DNA of 20,617 nt from Dunaliella salina. Its lineage: Eukaryota > Chlorophyta > Chlorophyceae > Chlamydomonadales > Dunaliellaceae. The position numbers and the translations under genes were made by a program. The DNA lies in assembly GCA_002284615.2 (NCBI GenBank), contig MU069487.1, forward strand, positions 597,959-618,575, written 5' to 3'. Below are positions 1 through 8,940 of the stretch, one piece after another. Position 1 is the stretch's first letter, and each line of letters starts with the position of its first letter. The notes below the pieces were generated by a model. The model made no database searches, was not told the origin of the DNA, and worked only from the letters and a program-made list of their open reading frames with translations.

Positions 1-106
<106 letters not shown>

Positions 107-184
107 TGTGCCAACCTTGAATGAAATGCTGTGGCAAGTCAATGGCATTCTCTCACACTGCATTTCATGTTTAATGACACGCAG

Positions 185-345
185 TGGCGGCCTCGCGCCA
201 GGACGGCACGGTGGAGTGGGCCAACAGCCTGGGCCGCTGCCTGGAGCCAGGCTGCAGGCAGGGCCACATTGCGGAGTTCGGTAGCCTAGAGGCATTCTGC
301 GCTGCGTACGTGGCTGCGCACCGCCCCATCCAGGGTATGGCGCAG
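185..345 (+). CDS. Internal exon of an unidentified host gene (partial)
   Basis: A GC-rich block sits in AT-richer surroundings between an acceptor (ACACGCAG before 185) and a strong donor (GCGCAG followed by GTGAGA at 346). It is 161 bp long, starts with two bases of a split codon and ends on a codon boundary. It reads through about 53 codons without a stop, containing the peptides TVEWANSLGRCLEPGCRQGH and SLEAFCAAYVAAHRPIQGMA. The contrast in composition, the splice borders and the uninterrupted frame make it the best host coding segment in the window. The next exon of matching phase is at 2913-2981. I do not recognise the protein family. Earlier exons would lie to the left, outside the window. 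Confidence 0.62.
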
Positions 346-490
346 GTGAGAGAAGTCTTGTACTTTGGGTTGACAAATTCCGCATACATCATCTTATGTG
401 TTTTCCCCACCAAATTGCTGGTGTACATTACACAGCATATCTGTACCGAATCGGCCAAGCCATTTGTCCATTTGTACTCGAGCTTTCCTT

Positions 491-503
491 GGGGGGGGGG
501 GGG
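491..503. repeat. G13 homopolymer
   Basis: An unbroken run of 13 G. The length is likely to be unreliable in sequencing. A shorter G11 run occurs at 1914-1924 just before the internal (CA)n tract. Confidence 0.95.
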
Positions 504-673
504 TCCGGTACAAGTGGGAAGGGGGCTCAGAGATTGGGTGCTCACAACTAGCCTGTTGATGCTGATGCTGATGCTCACAAGCTCCTTTCCCACCATTATG
601 GCCATGAAGGTTCAACCCGTGCCGCAAAAGGGAAAAGCACAGATTGTGCCAGGTGTCTGGCGAATTGTACACC

Positions 674-794
674 CTCAGGCACCACCCCTCAGAGCACTCA
701 CAACAGCAATTCATACCACATCGGCAGAAGGGACCTCACGTGTCCCAATGACAGGTCAAATGATTAAAGACTCTCAGGCACCACCCCTCAGAGC
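674..794 (+). repeat. 22 bp direct repeat with 99 bp period
   Basis: CTCAGGCACCACCCCTCAGA (followed by GC) occurs identically at 674-695 and 773-794. Flanking similarity is weaker (CAGGTG... and CAGGTC... just upstream of each), so this looks like an old duplication of a roughly 99 bp unit in which only the core stayed identical. Confidence 0.8.
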
Positions 795-884
795 CCATCA
801 ACATGTGGGCGCTTTTGAGATTCGATGAAATGCGGACATTGCTGTCAACGAGGGGTGGTTCACGCTGGAGGGGAAGGTGGGTGT

Positions 885-1473
885 ATGCATGATGCATGCG
901 GACGGACTCCCCCTGTGAACGATCCATGCCGCAAACGTGGGATCCATAGCTGTTTGTCGAAAGCAGCTGTTTGTCATGCCTGCAGGCATAAGATTGCAAA
1001 GGCTTTAACAAAGGTGTGAGGATGTTGGTTTGGTGCCGCTGAGGCCCAGCATAACATGGTTGGTGGTGTTCAGACGGAATCCAAGTCCAGTCTCGGCCAA
1101 CTCTACCAACATCACCTGTCAGAACAATGATGCATGTGGGCGGGCTCCTCGGTGAATGGTCCTTGCTGTAAATGTTGGATTCATAGCTGTTTGTCGAAAG
1201 CAGCTTTTGTTATGCCTGCAGGCACGTGATTGTGAAGGCTTGAACGAAGGTGTGAGGATGGCAATTTTGGTGATGCCTAGCCCTAGCATTGCATGATGAG
1301 TGGTGCCTTGGTCCTCTAGCATTGCATGATGAGTGGTGCCTTGGTCCTCTAGCATTGCATGATGAGTGGTGCCTTGGTCCTCTAGCATTGCATGATGAGT
1401 GGTGCCTTGGTCCTTGAAGGCTTGAGGATACAAGTCTCAGCCACCCCTGCCAACATCACCTGTCAGAGCAGTG
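885..1473 (+). repeat. Diverged tandem duplication, unit about 240 bp
   Basis: Copy one spans about 885-1125 and copy two about 1126-1473. Shared landmarks are GATGCATG at the start, a segment containing ATAGCTGTTTGTCGAAAGCA (946-965 and 1183-1202), ATGCCTGCAGGCA, GGTGTGAGGATG, and at the end CCAACATCACCTGTCAGA (1107-1124 and 1450-1467). Copy two is longer because a 4 x 33 bp array lies within it. There are many point differences between copies, so the duplication is not recent. I see no coding role. Confidence 0.85.
1283..1414 (+). repeat. Four tandem copies of a 33 bp unit
   Basis: Units begin CTAGCATTGCATGATGAGTG and lie at 1283, 1316, 1349 and 1382, each exactly 33 bp and essentially identical. 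Because 33 is a multiple of three, the minus strand stays open through the array (repeating the 11 residues DQGTTHHAMLE), but nothing else supports a gene there. The near-identity of the units contrasts with the strong divergence of the duplication that contains them, so the array is younger. Confidence 0.96.
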
Positions 1474-1559
1474 CTTGTGCTAACGCTGGAAGGCAATGTG
1501 CCCCCCATCGCATGGCTCTCCCTTTAGGGCTCTTCCACAGCCTTTTCTTTTCCCCTCAG

Positions 1560-1683
1560 GGGGCGCATCAATTTATTCAACAAGGGTTGATTGCAGCGTT
1601 TCCTGATCAATTACAGCATTTCCCGACACCTATGCCAATTGCAAGAGCAGAAACAGGAATGCCAGGACTTTGTAATATACTTG
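1560..1683 (+). other. Weak candidate exon with a good acceptor
   Basis: A pyrimidine-rich acceptor (CTTTTCTTTTCCCCTCAG, ending 1559) precedes an open stretch that reaches a possible donor CTTG/GTGAGA at 1684. The reading contains GAHQFIQQGLIAAFPDQLQH. The 124 bp length is not a multiple of three, so inserting it between the two better-supported exons would break their phase. Treat it as a splice-site lookalike or an exon of an alternative transcript. Confidence 0.18.
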
Positions 1684-1913
1684 GTGAGAGCTGGTTTCTG
1701 CTGGCCTGTGAAAAAAGAAACAAGTGTGTTCTCTCCATAAGAGGGGGCATCATCCAAGTACGGCACGTCGGTCTGTGCGTGTTGGTCTGCCCTTCATTGC
1801 CATGCGTGCCCGCGCTGAGGACGCAGGAATAGCCTGCAAGGCATTCTACGCCCACAGTAGGAGCCCTCAGAAATATTTACCCCACTTCATGACCTGTGAA
1901 AGAGGCTCCGAAA

Positions 1914-1936
1914 GGGGGGGGGGGTGTATATCAAGC

Positions 1937-2027
<91 letters not shown>

Positions 2028-2036
2028 GCATACACA
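1914..2036. repeat. G11 run and internal (CA)n microsatellite
   Basis: A G11 run (1914-1924) is followed after 14 bases by an uninterrupted (CA)n run at about 1939-2025, which ends in a degenerate CGCGCATACACACATG tail. It has the same motif and orientation as the run at the left end of the window. Confidence 0.97.
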
Positions 2037-2102
2037 CATGCATGTCATCGAGGGCTTTGGTGAAGCATGGGCGATCGCCTTCAAAGTATGAGAAAATCTG
2101 CA

Positions 2103-2402
2103 NAAAAGCTCTCTGCCATTTTGCAAAGGATGCTGTGCGTGCCCTTACGGACCTCTCCAAGGTCAGCATCCAGCCACATTCTCAAANCGTTGCTGAGGAA
2201 ACGTANCCCTCTTTTTCTCATGCTTGCAGGCATTGGAACAGGAAACCTTTCATGGGACCTGCAATCGATCNTTCACTGTTTGCCCTCCATTNACGACAGC
2301 GGGCTTGGGCTTCTCACCTGGTGTTGTGCCAAGTGCCTCTCACATGCATCCTGTGCTCCATCAGCATCAGCCCGCGCCAGCACTCCCTACAGCCATCACC
2401 CN
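2103..2402. other. Segment with six unresolved bases
   Basis: Single N characters stand at 2103, 2187, 2206, 2271, 2292 and 2402 and nowhere else in the window. They start about 80 bp after the long (CA)n run, so they most likely reflect poor base calls downstream of the repeat or unresolved heterozygosity. No gene is apparent here. Confidence 0.9.
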
Positions 2403-2912
2403 TAAGCTTTGCATCATTCCATTGTTCCTGCGCCTTTGCTTGCACTCCCCCGCCTATCAATCTCCTGCGGCGCTGTTTGTCCTCTTTCTTACCCCTTTGA
2501 TCGTAACAAAGGTTGGCCAATTCCTTCTTCTTAAATGTACCTGTATGTATTATACGGCAAAGGTATGGAATTTTTAGCACCAAATGTATAGGCATAAGGT
2601 GTTGGCATATGAAACTGGCCAACCCTAACCATAAGTATCAGCCTCTGGGGAGGAGATGCCTGCTTCACTTCTAGGTTCATGTCACCATGCAATTTTGAGG
2701 CTTACGGCTGAAGCGTCATTGAGCAGGTCTGAAGGCTTTGATACCTGAAGGAATGCCTGTTCTAACCAAGGGCTAGGCAATTATCATTATTACATAGGGT
2801 TGGCTCATTCCATGTACATTTGTCGGGTGTATTGTATTTCCGTACCAGAAAGCTGATATGTATGGCATATTTATACAGAAACCTTCAAATGTGCACTTTC
2901 TGTGGCTCGTAG

Positions 2913-2981
2913 GTGGAGGCTCACCGCATTGGCCTGAAGGCCTTAGAGGGCGGCCAGCGTTTCGAGATGTACAGCTCCTAG
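2913..2981 (+). CDS. Terminal exon of the left-hand host gene
   Basis: An acceptor (CTTTCTGTGGCTCGTAG, ending 2912) opens a 69 bp frame that reads VEAHRIGLKALEGGQRFEMY, then SS and the stop TAG at 2979-2981. It begins in phase 0, which is exactly the phase left by the exon ending at 345. A junction ...IQGMAQ/VEAHRIGLK... therefore needs no adjustment. Codons are G/C-rich at third positions, unlike the flanks. The family is not recognised. The short length means chance cannot be excluded, but phase agreement and codon bias support it. No clear polyadenylation signal was identified. Confidence 0.5.
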   Translation: MEAHRIGLKALEGGQRFEMYSS

Positions 2982-3830
2982 CTGCTGCAAGCATTGAGGG
3001 TTTCCCAAAAAGCCAAAACCCTGGCTATAGTTTAGGCCGAGAGTGGCTGTTTCAAGCGGACTGTTTCAAGCAGCCCCAGCTCTTGAGCAGCTGGAACCAA
3101 GCGACAAGGTACAGCGAGGCCAAGTGTCAAGTTCTGCGATCCCAGATCCGCTTGTATGACCTGATCATCATGGTTTGGTTACAGGGAGTTGAGATGCGCG
3201 TGGTGTTGAGTATGATCACAGGTGCACGTGCCTGTGTGTGCAGGTGCTCATGCTGGGACAGTTGTGTGGGCTTTGTGCATGGTTGCGAGCCTGGTTTTCA
3301 ACTCGACTCGCTCAACTCAGCTTCGCCTTGGTTGCTCTCAAGAGGCGATCTGTTGTGGGAATTGGGAATGATGCACGCGCGAACTTGGCTGTCAAGCTGA
3401 AATAATGTAGTGGGGGAAAGTTTGGCCAGCAACTCTGGTTGTCTTCTGCTTTCCCCGCTGCCTGCATGACTTGATGTTTGAGTGTGCACAAACAGGGAAG
3501 CCTTATAAACTTGCAGTAGCTCAAGGAAAGCACGCAGCTTTGAGGACTGCAGGGATTGTTAGAACCAAACATTTGCATTCATTGAGGTTTGGAGCGCCTT
3601 TGTTTGTATTCCGGATGGAACCTCTCATGTGTACACTCTCAGCAGAGAAGCTCTACATGCACAGCTGGGCAACAGAGCAGGACAAGCTCCTGACCGGTGT
3701 CCCAGCACTAGTGGGCTTTGGTGGTCTACTGTCCTGCGTTGTGCAGGGGGCGTGCTTTTGATTCAATTGATTCTGCACTAGTGAGTGGATCCTGCACGAG
3801 TGGGTTGGCTATGCTGTAATGAGCCAGAAG
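2982..3830. other. No gene recognised
   Basis: About 0.85 kb downstream of the terminal exon. An open plus-strand stretch reaches to about 3402 and an alternative frame from 3244 ends at TAA 3403-3405, but possible splice borders (TTACAG before 3185, TGCAG before 3244) would leave a 22 bp intron and incompatible phases. I see no reliable exon. Confidence 0.5.
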
Positions 3831-3956
3831 TGCAAGCACCCCGGAGGAGTGCACCCAGTGTACCATTCATGCAAGCCATACTTGGAGCACCCACGGGTGC
3901 GCTCAGTATGCCACTCATGCAAGCACCCAGGAGGAGTGCATATTATGTACCAGTCA
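3831..3956 (+). repeat. Three imperfect tandem units of 39, 48 and 39 bp
   Basis: Units start TGCAAGC at 3831, 3870 and 3918. The first and third are very similar (TGCAAGCACCCxGGAGGAGTGCA, where x is C or A); the middle one is diverged and 9 bp longer. A fourth degenerate start (TGCAGGGCATGC) follows at 3957. No coding evidence. Confidence 0.82.
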
Positions 3957-4038
3957 TGCAGGGCATGCTTCGGACAGGGTGGCCCTGCACTGGTGGGTTG
4001 AGTGTGCCTGAGGACCACCAAATGCTTAGTGGGTCACC

Positions 4039-4080
4039 CATGGTGGCACTGTGGACCCCCCATTGGTGGCACTGTGGACC
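4039..4080 (+). repeat. Two tandem copies of a 22 bp unit
   Basis: CATGGTGGCACTGTGGACCC (plus CC) at 4039-4060 is followed by CATTGGTGGCACTGTGGACC at 4061-4080. Confidence 0.85.
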
Positions 4081-5204
4081 ATCAATGGTTCACCAAGGAG
4101 TGTTCCTGACAGGGAGAACAGAGTAGCGTGGCCATGTTTTGCCCACGCATGTGCTGTATATTACAAGCGAACCGGCGTGATGCTCTTTGCTTGATGCACA
4201 TCGCAGAAATGCGATCCCTGCAATGCGCTCTCTCCTTGCCTGCATCGGATTTTGAGGCATGCGTAGGAGGAGTTTTGTGTAATTTCAGGCATGTGCGCCG
4301 TGCTGCTCCCTCACAAGGCACAGCAAGACGCAGGCAGAGGTGCTGCCTTCTTGTTTTTTGCCAAGGCTTTTGTCATGGATTCGTTTTGCGTTGACTTGTC
4401 CCGGTAATGAGATCGGTAGGCAGTGGATGAGTTCTCAGTTCTCGGCTCCATTTTTTTTTAATTTTTTTGTCCACGCATCAGACTGCCACACTGGATTCAA
4501 TAAGTATGGGAACAAACAAATTCATGGGCTCTGGTGCCCTCCTTGTAGCTTGTTCGTAGATCACTCTATACATATGTATGCTTTAGAATTAGTGCGATGT
4601 CTTGACATGGTCTTGAGATTGTGCGTGTTTGTGAGGAATGCGCGCATGTGTACTTAAGTGCATACATTCTACAAATGTGATTGGTAATCTGTATGCGATG
4701 TCCCAAGCCTGGTTTCAGGTTGCTGCTTTTGGAGGATGGATTGTGTTCTTGCCCAGGCTTGTTCAACTCCTCCCTCACTATAGACATGCTTCCAAACGAA
4801 GGATGAAAAGCAGGCGGCTAAGTTGCCTCTTTGCATGTTGACTCCCTTTTTGTCCTGGATCAGTGTTGGTATGCCGATGTGTTTTGGTTGGGTCTGGTAA
4901 ACAAAACAGCAAAATCATGCTCAACCTGGTGGCATTTGTGTTGTGTGACATGAAATGGCTTGTTGCAATGTCTGGTACCTTTCAGCTCTAACGTACATCG
5001 ACCTAGTAACCTTGTTTGTTTCTTGCTGGAAAAGTGTAATGAAATGCACCTATGTTGACATTAGTTCGAATGAGGGGAGAAGGGAGAGGAAATCGAAGGA
5101 AGACCAATGGAGGAAAACAGGTGTACAGGCTCTAAGAGCAATACCTCCACCAGAAGAGAAAAGGTGGATGTTTGATTTGGTCCGGGAGAAATACTGTTGG
5201 TTTC
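4081..5204. other. No gene recognised
   Basis: About 1.1 kb of mixed-composition DNA with two T-rich runs near 4451-4468. Short open stretches exist on both strands, but none combine splice borders with a coding-like composition or a recognisable protein. Confidence 0.5.
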
Positions 5205-5300
5205 AATTGTAACAAGGGGGGTAACCTTCAGCCAGGTTGTTCGGCTGGTTGGCTCGCAATTGGTCTCAGCCTGCCGAATATAAACCCCAAATATAAATAT
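5205..5300 (-). mobile_element. LINE 3'-end fragment
   Basis: Read on the minus strand, this contains AGCCGAACAACCTGGCTGAA followed by GGTTACCCCCCTTGTTAC. It matches the end of the plus-strand LINE at about 14840-14875 and of the minus-strand LINE at 7725-7755. The core CTGGCTGAAGGT lies at 5224-5235. A fragment this short is expected of a severely 5'-truncated insertion. The upstream minus-strand DNA (5300-5470) shows no clear LINE protein, so the 5' border is uncertain. Confidence 0.6.
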
Positions 5301-5729
5301 AAGTATAAATCCTTGGTTGCAAAGAGAAAAGCTTAGTGTCCTGCTGATCAAGGAAATGGAAAATGTCTTGTGTACCAACTTGATGCAGAAGAGAAGGCTG
5401 CCTTGCAGAAATCCTGAGAGAAAGCCTTGTGTACAGGAGGTGTACACGAAAAAGCCTTCAGTCAAGACACGCAACTGCTGGCCTGGAAAAAAAAGGATTG
5501 AAAAAGCATGTCACACTCACAGAGCAAAAGGCAAACTTGTTCATCAGTGCAGTTGCAAAGAAAACGCACTTTATCATGTGTTTGATTGTTACTTGCAACA
5601 ACCAAAGCTCCACCGCGCCAAGCAGCTGATTCAGCCCTCAAAGTATGCAGGAAGGAAGGAAGGAAGGAAGGAGTATTTCAAGCTAAAACTTGCTCACTCC
5701 GCACAACTTGGGCAAATCTAAGAAAAACC
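5301..5729. other. Unassigned, with a (GGAA)n microsatellite
   Basis: A (GGAA)n run of about six units is at 5649-5673. A plus-strand open stretch (5317-5721) is Lys-rich and includes CSCKENALYHVFDC, which vaguely resembles the Cys/His end of LINE proteins, but I cannot confirm homology. Confidence 0.35.
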
Positions 5730-6355
5730 AGGGCCATTTATTCTGCAATACAACAAAATAACGCAACAGCAACCTTCATGTTCTTACCAGGCTGGGGAGG
5801 TCCAATGATCACAAATCCATCCTCTAAACTCCTTACTGCTTACCCCCACTTTTGCTGTACATTGGGAGCCATGCCCTCAACAACCCTCAACTATGCCACT
5901 CCCCCCTTCTGGTCAGCGGAGAATTGTCCTGCCCTGCCACTTCTGGAGCCTACAAATAACCACTGTCTGGAACACTGCTGCAAGATCAACTTAAATAAGG
6001 AAAACTCAAACTGGCTCATAATTTAGCACGAGACATCCCTGAGGCAAGCCGGGGGTTTGTAAGAAACACCAGCAATGACTCAGTTCTCAATGCCAGGCAC
6101 CCAGAAATCAGACATTTGAAAAACTACCCTCTGACCACCAACAAACCCCAACAAAGGAGCCATCCATAGACAGCACTCCACTCACCACCCAACTCGTATA
6201 GCCCTGCCAGGGCTATAGTGACCTGGTCCGCAGGTTGAAAAACTGGAAAGAGTGGACATGCACGGATGGGAGCTGCCGCATGCACCATGGAAAACAGGTG
6301 GTAGGTGCAGGTGTTCACAACCCTGCCAGCAGTAGCCCTATTAATGTAAATCCAA
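5730..6355 (+). pseudogene. Element copy 1: methyltransferase-like remnant and start of RNase H
   Basis: Residues encoded from 5730 (AIYSAIQQNNATATFMFLPG, then TAYPHFC at 5835-5855) align closely with 10950-11084 of the longer copy, where the same region belongs to a PCIF1/CAPAM-like methyltransferase fold. After about 370 bp of frameshifted sequence (VWNTAA and a region near 6028-6090 still match copy 2), an RNase H N-terminal strand appears: WTCTDGSC at 6253-6276 with its first catalytic Asp codon at 6265, then HHGKQVVGAGVHNP. Frames differ between the pieces, so this is decayed. It is cut at 6355 by the 508 bp insertion. No reverse transcriptase motif lies between the two domains. Confidence 0.65.
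6344..6355 (+). repeat. Left target-site duplication of the 508 bp insertion
   Basis: ATGTAAATCCAA here matches ATGTAAATTCAA at 6864-6875 (11 of 12 identical). RNase H homology to copy 2 stops at the first and resumes at the second, which identifies them as the duplicated target. Confidence 0.75.
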
Positions 6356-6863
6356 GTTAAAGTCTACGCTGGCACTTACCAACGTGCATTAAGGAAATTA
6401 CCAAACAGTTAGCACTGCCAGTGGCACTAACAGTGAGCCCCACCAAAGAATGCTAGCTCTGAACAGCCCAGCTAATGTTGGTCCGGCAAATCGTCGGCCA
6501 TCCGTCCGGCTGCGCGCCTCGCTGTCTTGTTCGCAGCCTCCATGTAGTTCCCTCCCCTCACCCCCCATTGCTTATGTCGCTGAATTGGACGGCATTTTTG
6601 GTGTTGTGAATTTTTGTTAGGGACTTTACAGCGTGATAGTGGAGTTAACTAGCAGTCTTGTGAGCTTTGTCTTGTGTTAGGCCAAGTTTGCAGAGGGGAT
6701 CAATACTGTAGGGATTGTAGATAGTTCCAACAACTCTAATTAGTACGGTATGTAGTGCGACTCTGTTATTGCGGCGTGTGCCTTGAAGAGTTTTTGTGCG
6801 TATGCTTTCAATGGTGTTTTTGTGCTGATTTTGTGCAGTGTGGAGAGTTTGTTCGGGTTTGGT
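6356..6863 (-). mobile_element. 508 bp antisense, 5'-truncated retroelement tail
   Basis: On the minus strand this reads, from about 6800 down to 6590, VALHT...VVGTIYNPYSIDPLCKLGL and then HYHAVKSLTKIHNTKNAVQF. It corresponds to the C-terminal domain of copy 2 (13290-13460: THPILLGVGGTIY, then KQLGLDHQRATKLAQQLH). The rest, to 6356, would be 3' untranslated sequence, partly G-rich (GGGGGGTGAGGGGAGGG on the minus strand). Only the 3' end of the element is present and a 12 bp target duplication flanks it. This is the usual outcome of target-primed reverse transcription with 5' truncation. Internal stops show decay. Confidence 0.72.
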
Positions 6864-7045
6864 ATGTAAATTCAAATAGAGCAGGAATCACCAACAATAG
6901 AATGAGGGCTTGGCTGCAATAGCAGCTGCCATCCTCCAAAGCTACTCTTGCATTGCCACCGATAGCCTTGACTCACTGCACCAAATCAGAATACAAATAC
7001 TATATCCAGGGCTGCACCGCCAGCATGTCCAAAGGCATATCCTCA
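6864..7045 (+). pseudogene. Element copy 1: central part of RNase H
   Basis: Homology to copy 2 resumes with RAGITNN, then LAAIAAAILQSYSCIATDSL (about 6910-6969), the segment that holds the second and third RNase H catalytic positions. The third (TDSL, Asp codon at 6961) is intact. Around the second, the order is EGLAAIAAAI instead of the expected AELAAIAAAI, so the Glu is displaced by one residue. HQIRIQILYP and HRQHVQRHILKC follow, before the match is lost near 7045. Confidence 0.62.
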
Positions 7046-7547
7046 AGTGTCGCACAAGGTTCTAGCCTTTAGCCAGAAAGTTTGGCTCAGCTTTCTTTAG
7101 TAAATCAAGTAAACACAGCTAAAATAGCGCAACTAGTGCAAAGGCAGGGGAGAAGGACACAAGATAGATTGCAAACATGTAAAACAGAAAAAAGTTTACA
7201 GTGTCTGCAGGTTTAAGCGAAAAAGCAAGCAGCAAAAAGGGAGCACGCGGAACAGAATTAGCTCAAGTGTCAGGAAAGTGCACAGTCAGCAATCATGCTC
7301 AGGTGGCATGCACATGAATACAGATCTCTCACACTACTCAGCCAATCCCAGAAAACCGTCAAAAATGTGCAGAGTTGGCGTGTGTTCTGCCCACAAGGGC
7401 AAGCAGTTTGTAGCTCAGCGCTCAAAACCACAAAGGAATCAGCGCACTCACAAGTGCCCATAGCCAAGGACATATCTTAAGGTACTTGTACAGCTTGTGC
7501 GCAATTAGGTGACACCCACACCATTCATTTTTACATGATGATGATTT
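7046..7547. other. Unidentified 0.5 kb stretch splitting RNase H of copy 1
   Basis: In copy 2 the central and last RNase H motifs are about 190 bp apart; here they are separated by almost 600 bp. The extra DNA is A-rich on the plus strand with no open frame of note and no homology I recognise. No convincing target-site duplication was found, so it may be an old insertion or a rearrangement. Confidence 0.45.
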
Positions 7548-7682
7548 AATGAGGTTAAATCTCATGCTGGAATTGCCGGAAATGAATGCGCAACTGCCAT
7601 TGCCAAACATCAGGCCATTCAGGAAAATGAATGCCCTGCAGACATAAACCTTGAAGGTAATCCTTTCCATGACACCACCTGG
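7548..7682 (+). pseudogene. Element copy 1: last RNase H motif
   Basis: Reads VKSHAGIAGNECATAIAKHQ, matching VKSHAGIAGNECADAIAKHQ at 12029-12088 in copy 2, and goes on to EGNPFHDTTW where copy 2 has GGNPFTHIFG. The fourth catalytic Asp of RNase H (NECAD) is replaced by Thr (NECAT), so this copy would be inactive even if its frames were repaired. The match ends abruptly at the A/T-rich tail of the antisense LINE. Confidence 0.75.
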
Positions 7683-8650
7683 TTTACTTTAGATTTAGAT
7701 TTAAATTTACATTTACATTTGGGGACCTTCAGCCAGATTGTTCGACTGATCGGCCTGTGACTAGTCCTCGCCAGCCAACATAATATCCATAAGCTCAGAA
7801 ATAAACAAATAAAGCTTGTTGTTGTGTTGCAAGAGGAAACCCTGCACACTAACTTGCTGTAAATAAGGTTTTTCCATAGAAAAAACACCTGAGAAGCAGT
7901 TGAACAGGTAAGCATACTTTCTCCTCAAATCACAAACAGCTGTGTTTCTGCACGTCAAAAGGGCATGGACTTCATCCTGAATCTCAGCACTAGAGCAGCA
8001 ATCACACACGAGAGAGTTTCGAGAATCCCAAGCCGCTGTCTCTACCTTCAACCTGTGTGCCCTAAGTCTGAATCGGCTAACATTCCTTACGGCATGTTGA
8101 GACAGACCCATATGCATGTGTCTCGGTAAGCGGGCTGGGGCACGCACATTGTGGTCAAAAGGCACTGCAAACAAAGTTTGATAGGTTGCCAATTTACTGT
8201 AAGTCTCCCGAAAGTTTACTCCCTCAACATCTCTCCACACTGCCCGCAACCTGTGCCTGAGATCAGCAGTGAACTCTTGAGTAGAAATAGGTGTACCCTG
8301 CCGCACAGCTTCAACAAAGGAATCACAGCGCCGCAATCCTTGAAAGGCATCTAAAACTTGAGCAGTCCAGCAAGAAGGCTCACGAGAATGAATGTTCAGA
8401 TCCGCTTTCAGCACGCTTCTCAGTGTCTTGCTATTGGACCTGAGTATGCTATTATACATGTTAACAACAGATCTGGACCAATAAAACTGGAGCGGCTCAT
8501 GACCACACTCCCGCAAAACAGCCATGTTTGGAGTGGTACGCTTGACACCCAGCGTGCTTTTTAGATAACTCATGTGCCGCACTTGCAGGTCACTCACAAA
8601 CTCCTTGCCCTCTTTAATGTACTCAGTTCCCCTACACCCATGAACACACT
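7683..8650 (-). mobile_element. 5'-truncated LINE (C-terminal part) next to copy 1
   Basis: The minus-strand frame 8597-7761 (278 codons) is uninterrupted. It covers the part of a LINE protein after the reverse transcriptase: LGVKRTTPNMAVLRECGHEP, LQFYWSRSVVNMYNSILRSN, VSRFRLRAHRLKVET, then a zinc knuckle VCDCC...QDEVHALLTC (C-x2-C-x9-H-x4-C, all ligands present), ending in FISELMDIMLAGED. It aligns throughout with the plus-strand LINE at 15170-16945. Homology extends upstream to about 8650 (GTEYIKEGKEF) in the same frame, with a small insertion near 8635. After the stop comes the family 3' motif CTGGCTGAAGGT (7725-7736) and a tail of AAATGT/AAATCT-type repeats (7683-7720) abutting the RNase H remnant. 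The reverse transcriptase itself is missing. Among the LINE remnants this is the best preserved. Confidence 0.85.
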
Positions 8651-8689
8651 TGGCGCCGCCTTAGGCGTACAGTCAATCATACTACACCA

Positions 8690-8853
8690 ATGAATTGTCC
8701 TGGAACACAACAAATTGCAAATGTAATGGATATGCAATCACTGGAGGAGCCACTCAGCAAAAGAACTCGCTCCAATGCTACACTCAGCATCATTCCCACA
8801 CAATCATTCCACCCCTCTGCAGATGGACCCACTGCAAGTCTGGATACTCTGTT
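8690..8853 (+). pseudogene. Short N-terminal-like fragment related to element copy 2
   Basis: An open frame from ATG 8690 gives 54 residues (MNCPGTQQIANVMDMQSLEE onward, then PLSKRTRSNATLSIIP) and stops at TAA about 8855. A similar peptide, EGPPSKHTRSGL, lies in the start region of copy 2 (about 9424-9460). The shared core is P-x-S-K-x-T-R-S. Both are followed by Ser/Pro-rich sequence. The similarity is short, so homology is plausible, not proven. The block at 8851-9385 separates the two. Confidence 0.35.
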
Positions 8854-8940
8854 AAGGTAAAAGTGAAGGCTGGCCGACCACTTGGCCACGCTAGCGCTAG
8901 CGTGGCCGAGTGGTCAACCAGCTTTCCCTTATACCTTAAC
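8851..8940. repeat. 45 bp head-to-head inverted repeat with a 24 bp perfect palindrome
   Basis: Arms 8851-8895 and 8896-8940 match as reverse complements at 39 of 45 positions with no spacer. The central 24 bp (8884-8907, GGCCACGCTAGC joined to GCTAGCGTGGCC) are a perfect palindrome able to extrude a cruciform. The same sequence occurs a third time at 9333-9385 in the orientation of the left arm. Confidence 0.93.

Larger units (their letters stand above)
346..2912 (+). other. Probable intron of the left-hand host gene, filled with repeats
   Basis: If the exons at 185-345 and 2913-2981 are joined directly, this is a 2.57 kb phase-0 intron. It begins GTGAGA and ends CTCGTAG. Its contents are listed separately: a G13 run (491-503), a 22 bp direct repeat, a tandem duplication with an internal 33 bp array, an (AC)n tract and several unresolved bases. 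A further exon inside it cannot be excluded. Confidence 0.45.

Noticed and set aside
1119..1433. Minus-strand open frame with four repeats of an 11-residue unit.
   Set aside because: The unit is the translation of a 33 bp tandem array, which stays open because 33 is divisible by three. No start context, splice border or other coding sign.
3000..3405. Exons at 3185-3221 and 3244-3405 of a host gene (protein-like ending KRRSVVGIGNDARANLAVKL).
   Set aside because: The implied intron is only 22 bp and the phases do not agree.
5061..5474. Minus-strand 137-codon frame as a gene.
   Set aside because: It runs through the LINE 3' untranslated motif, and its upstream part shows no match to LINE proteins or other families.
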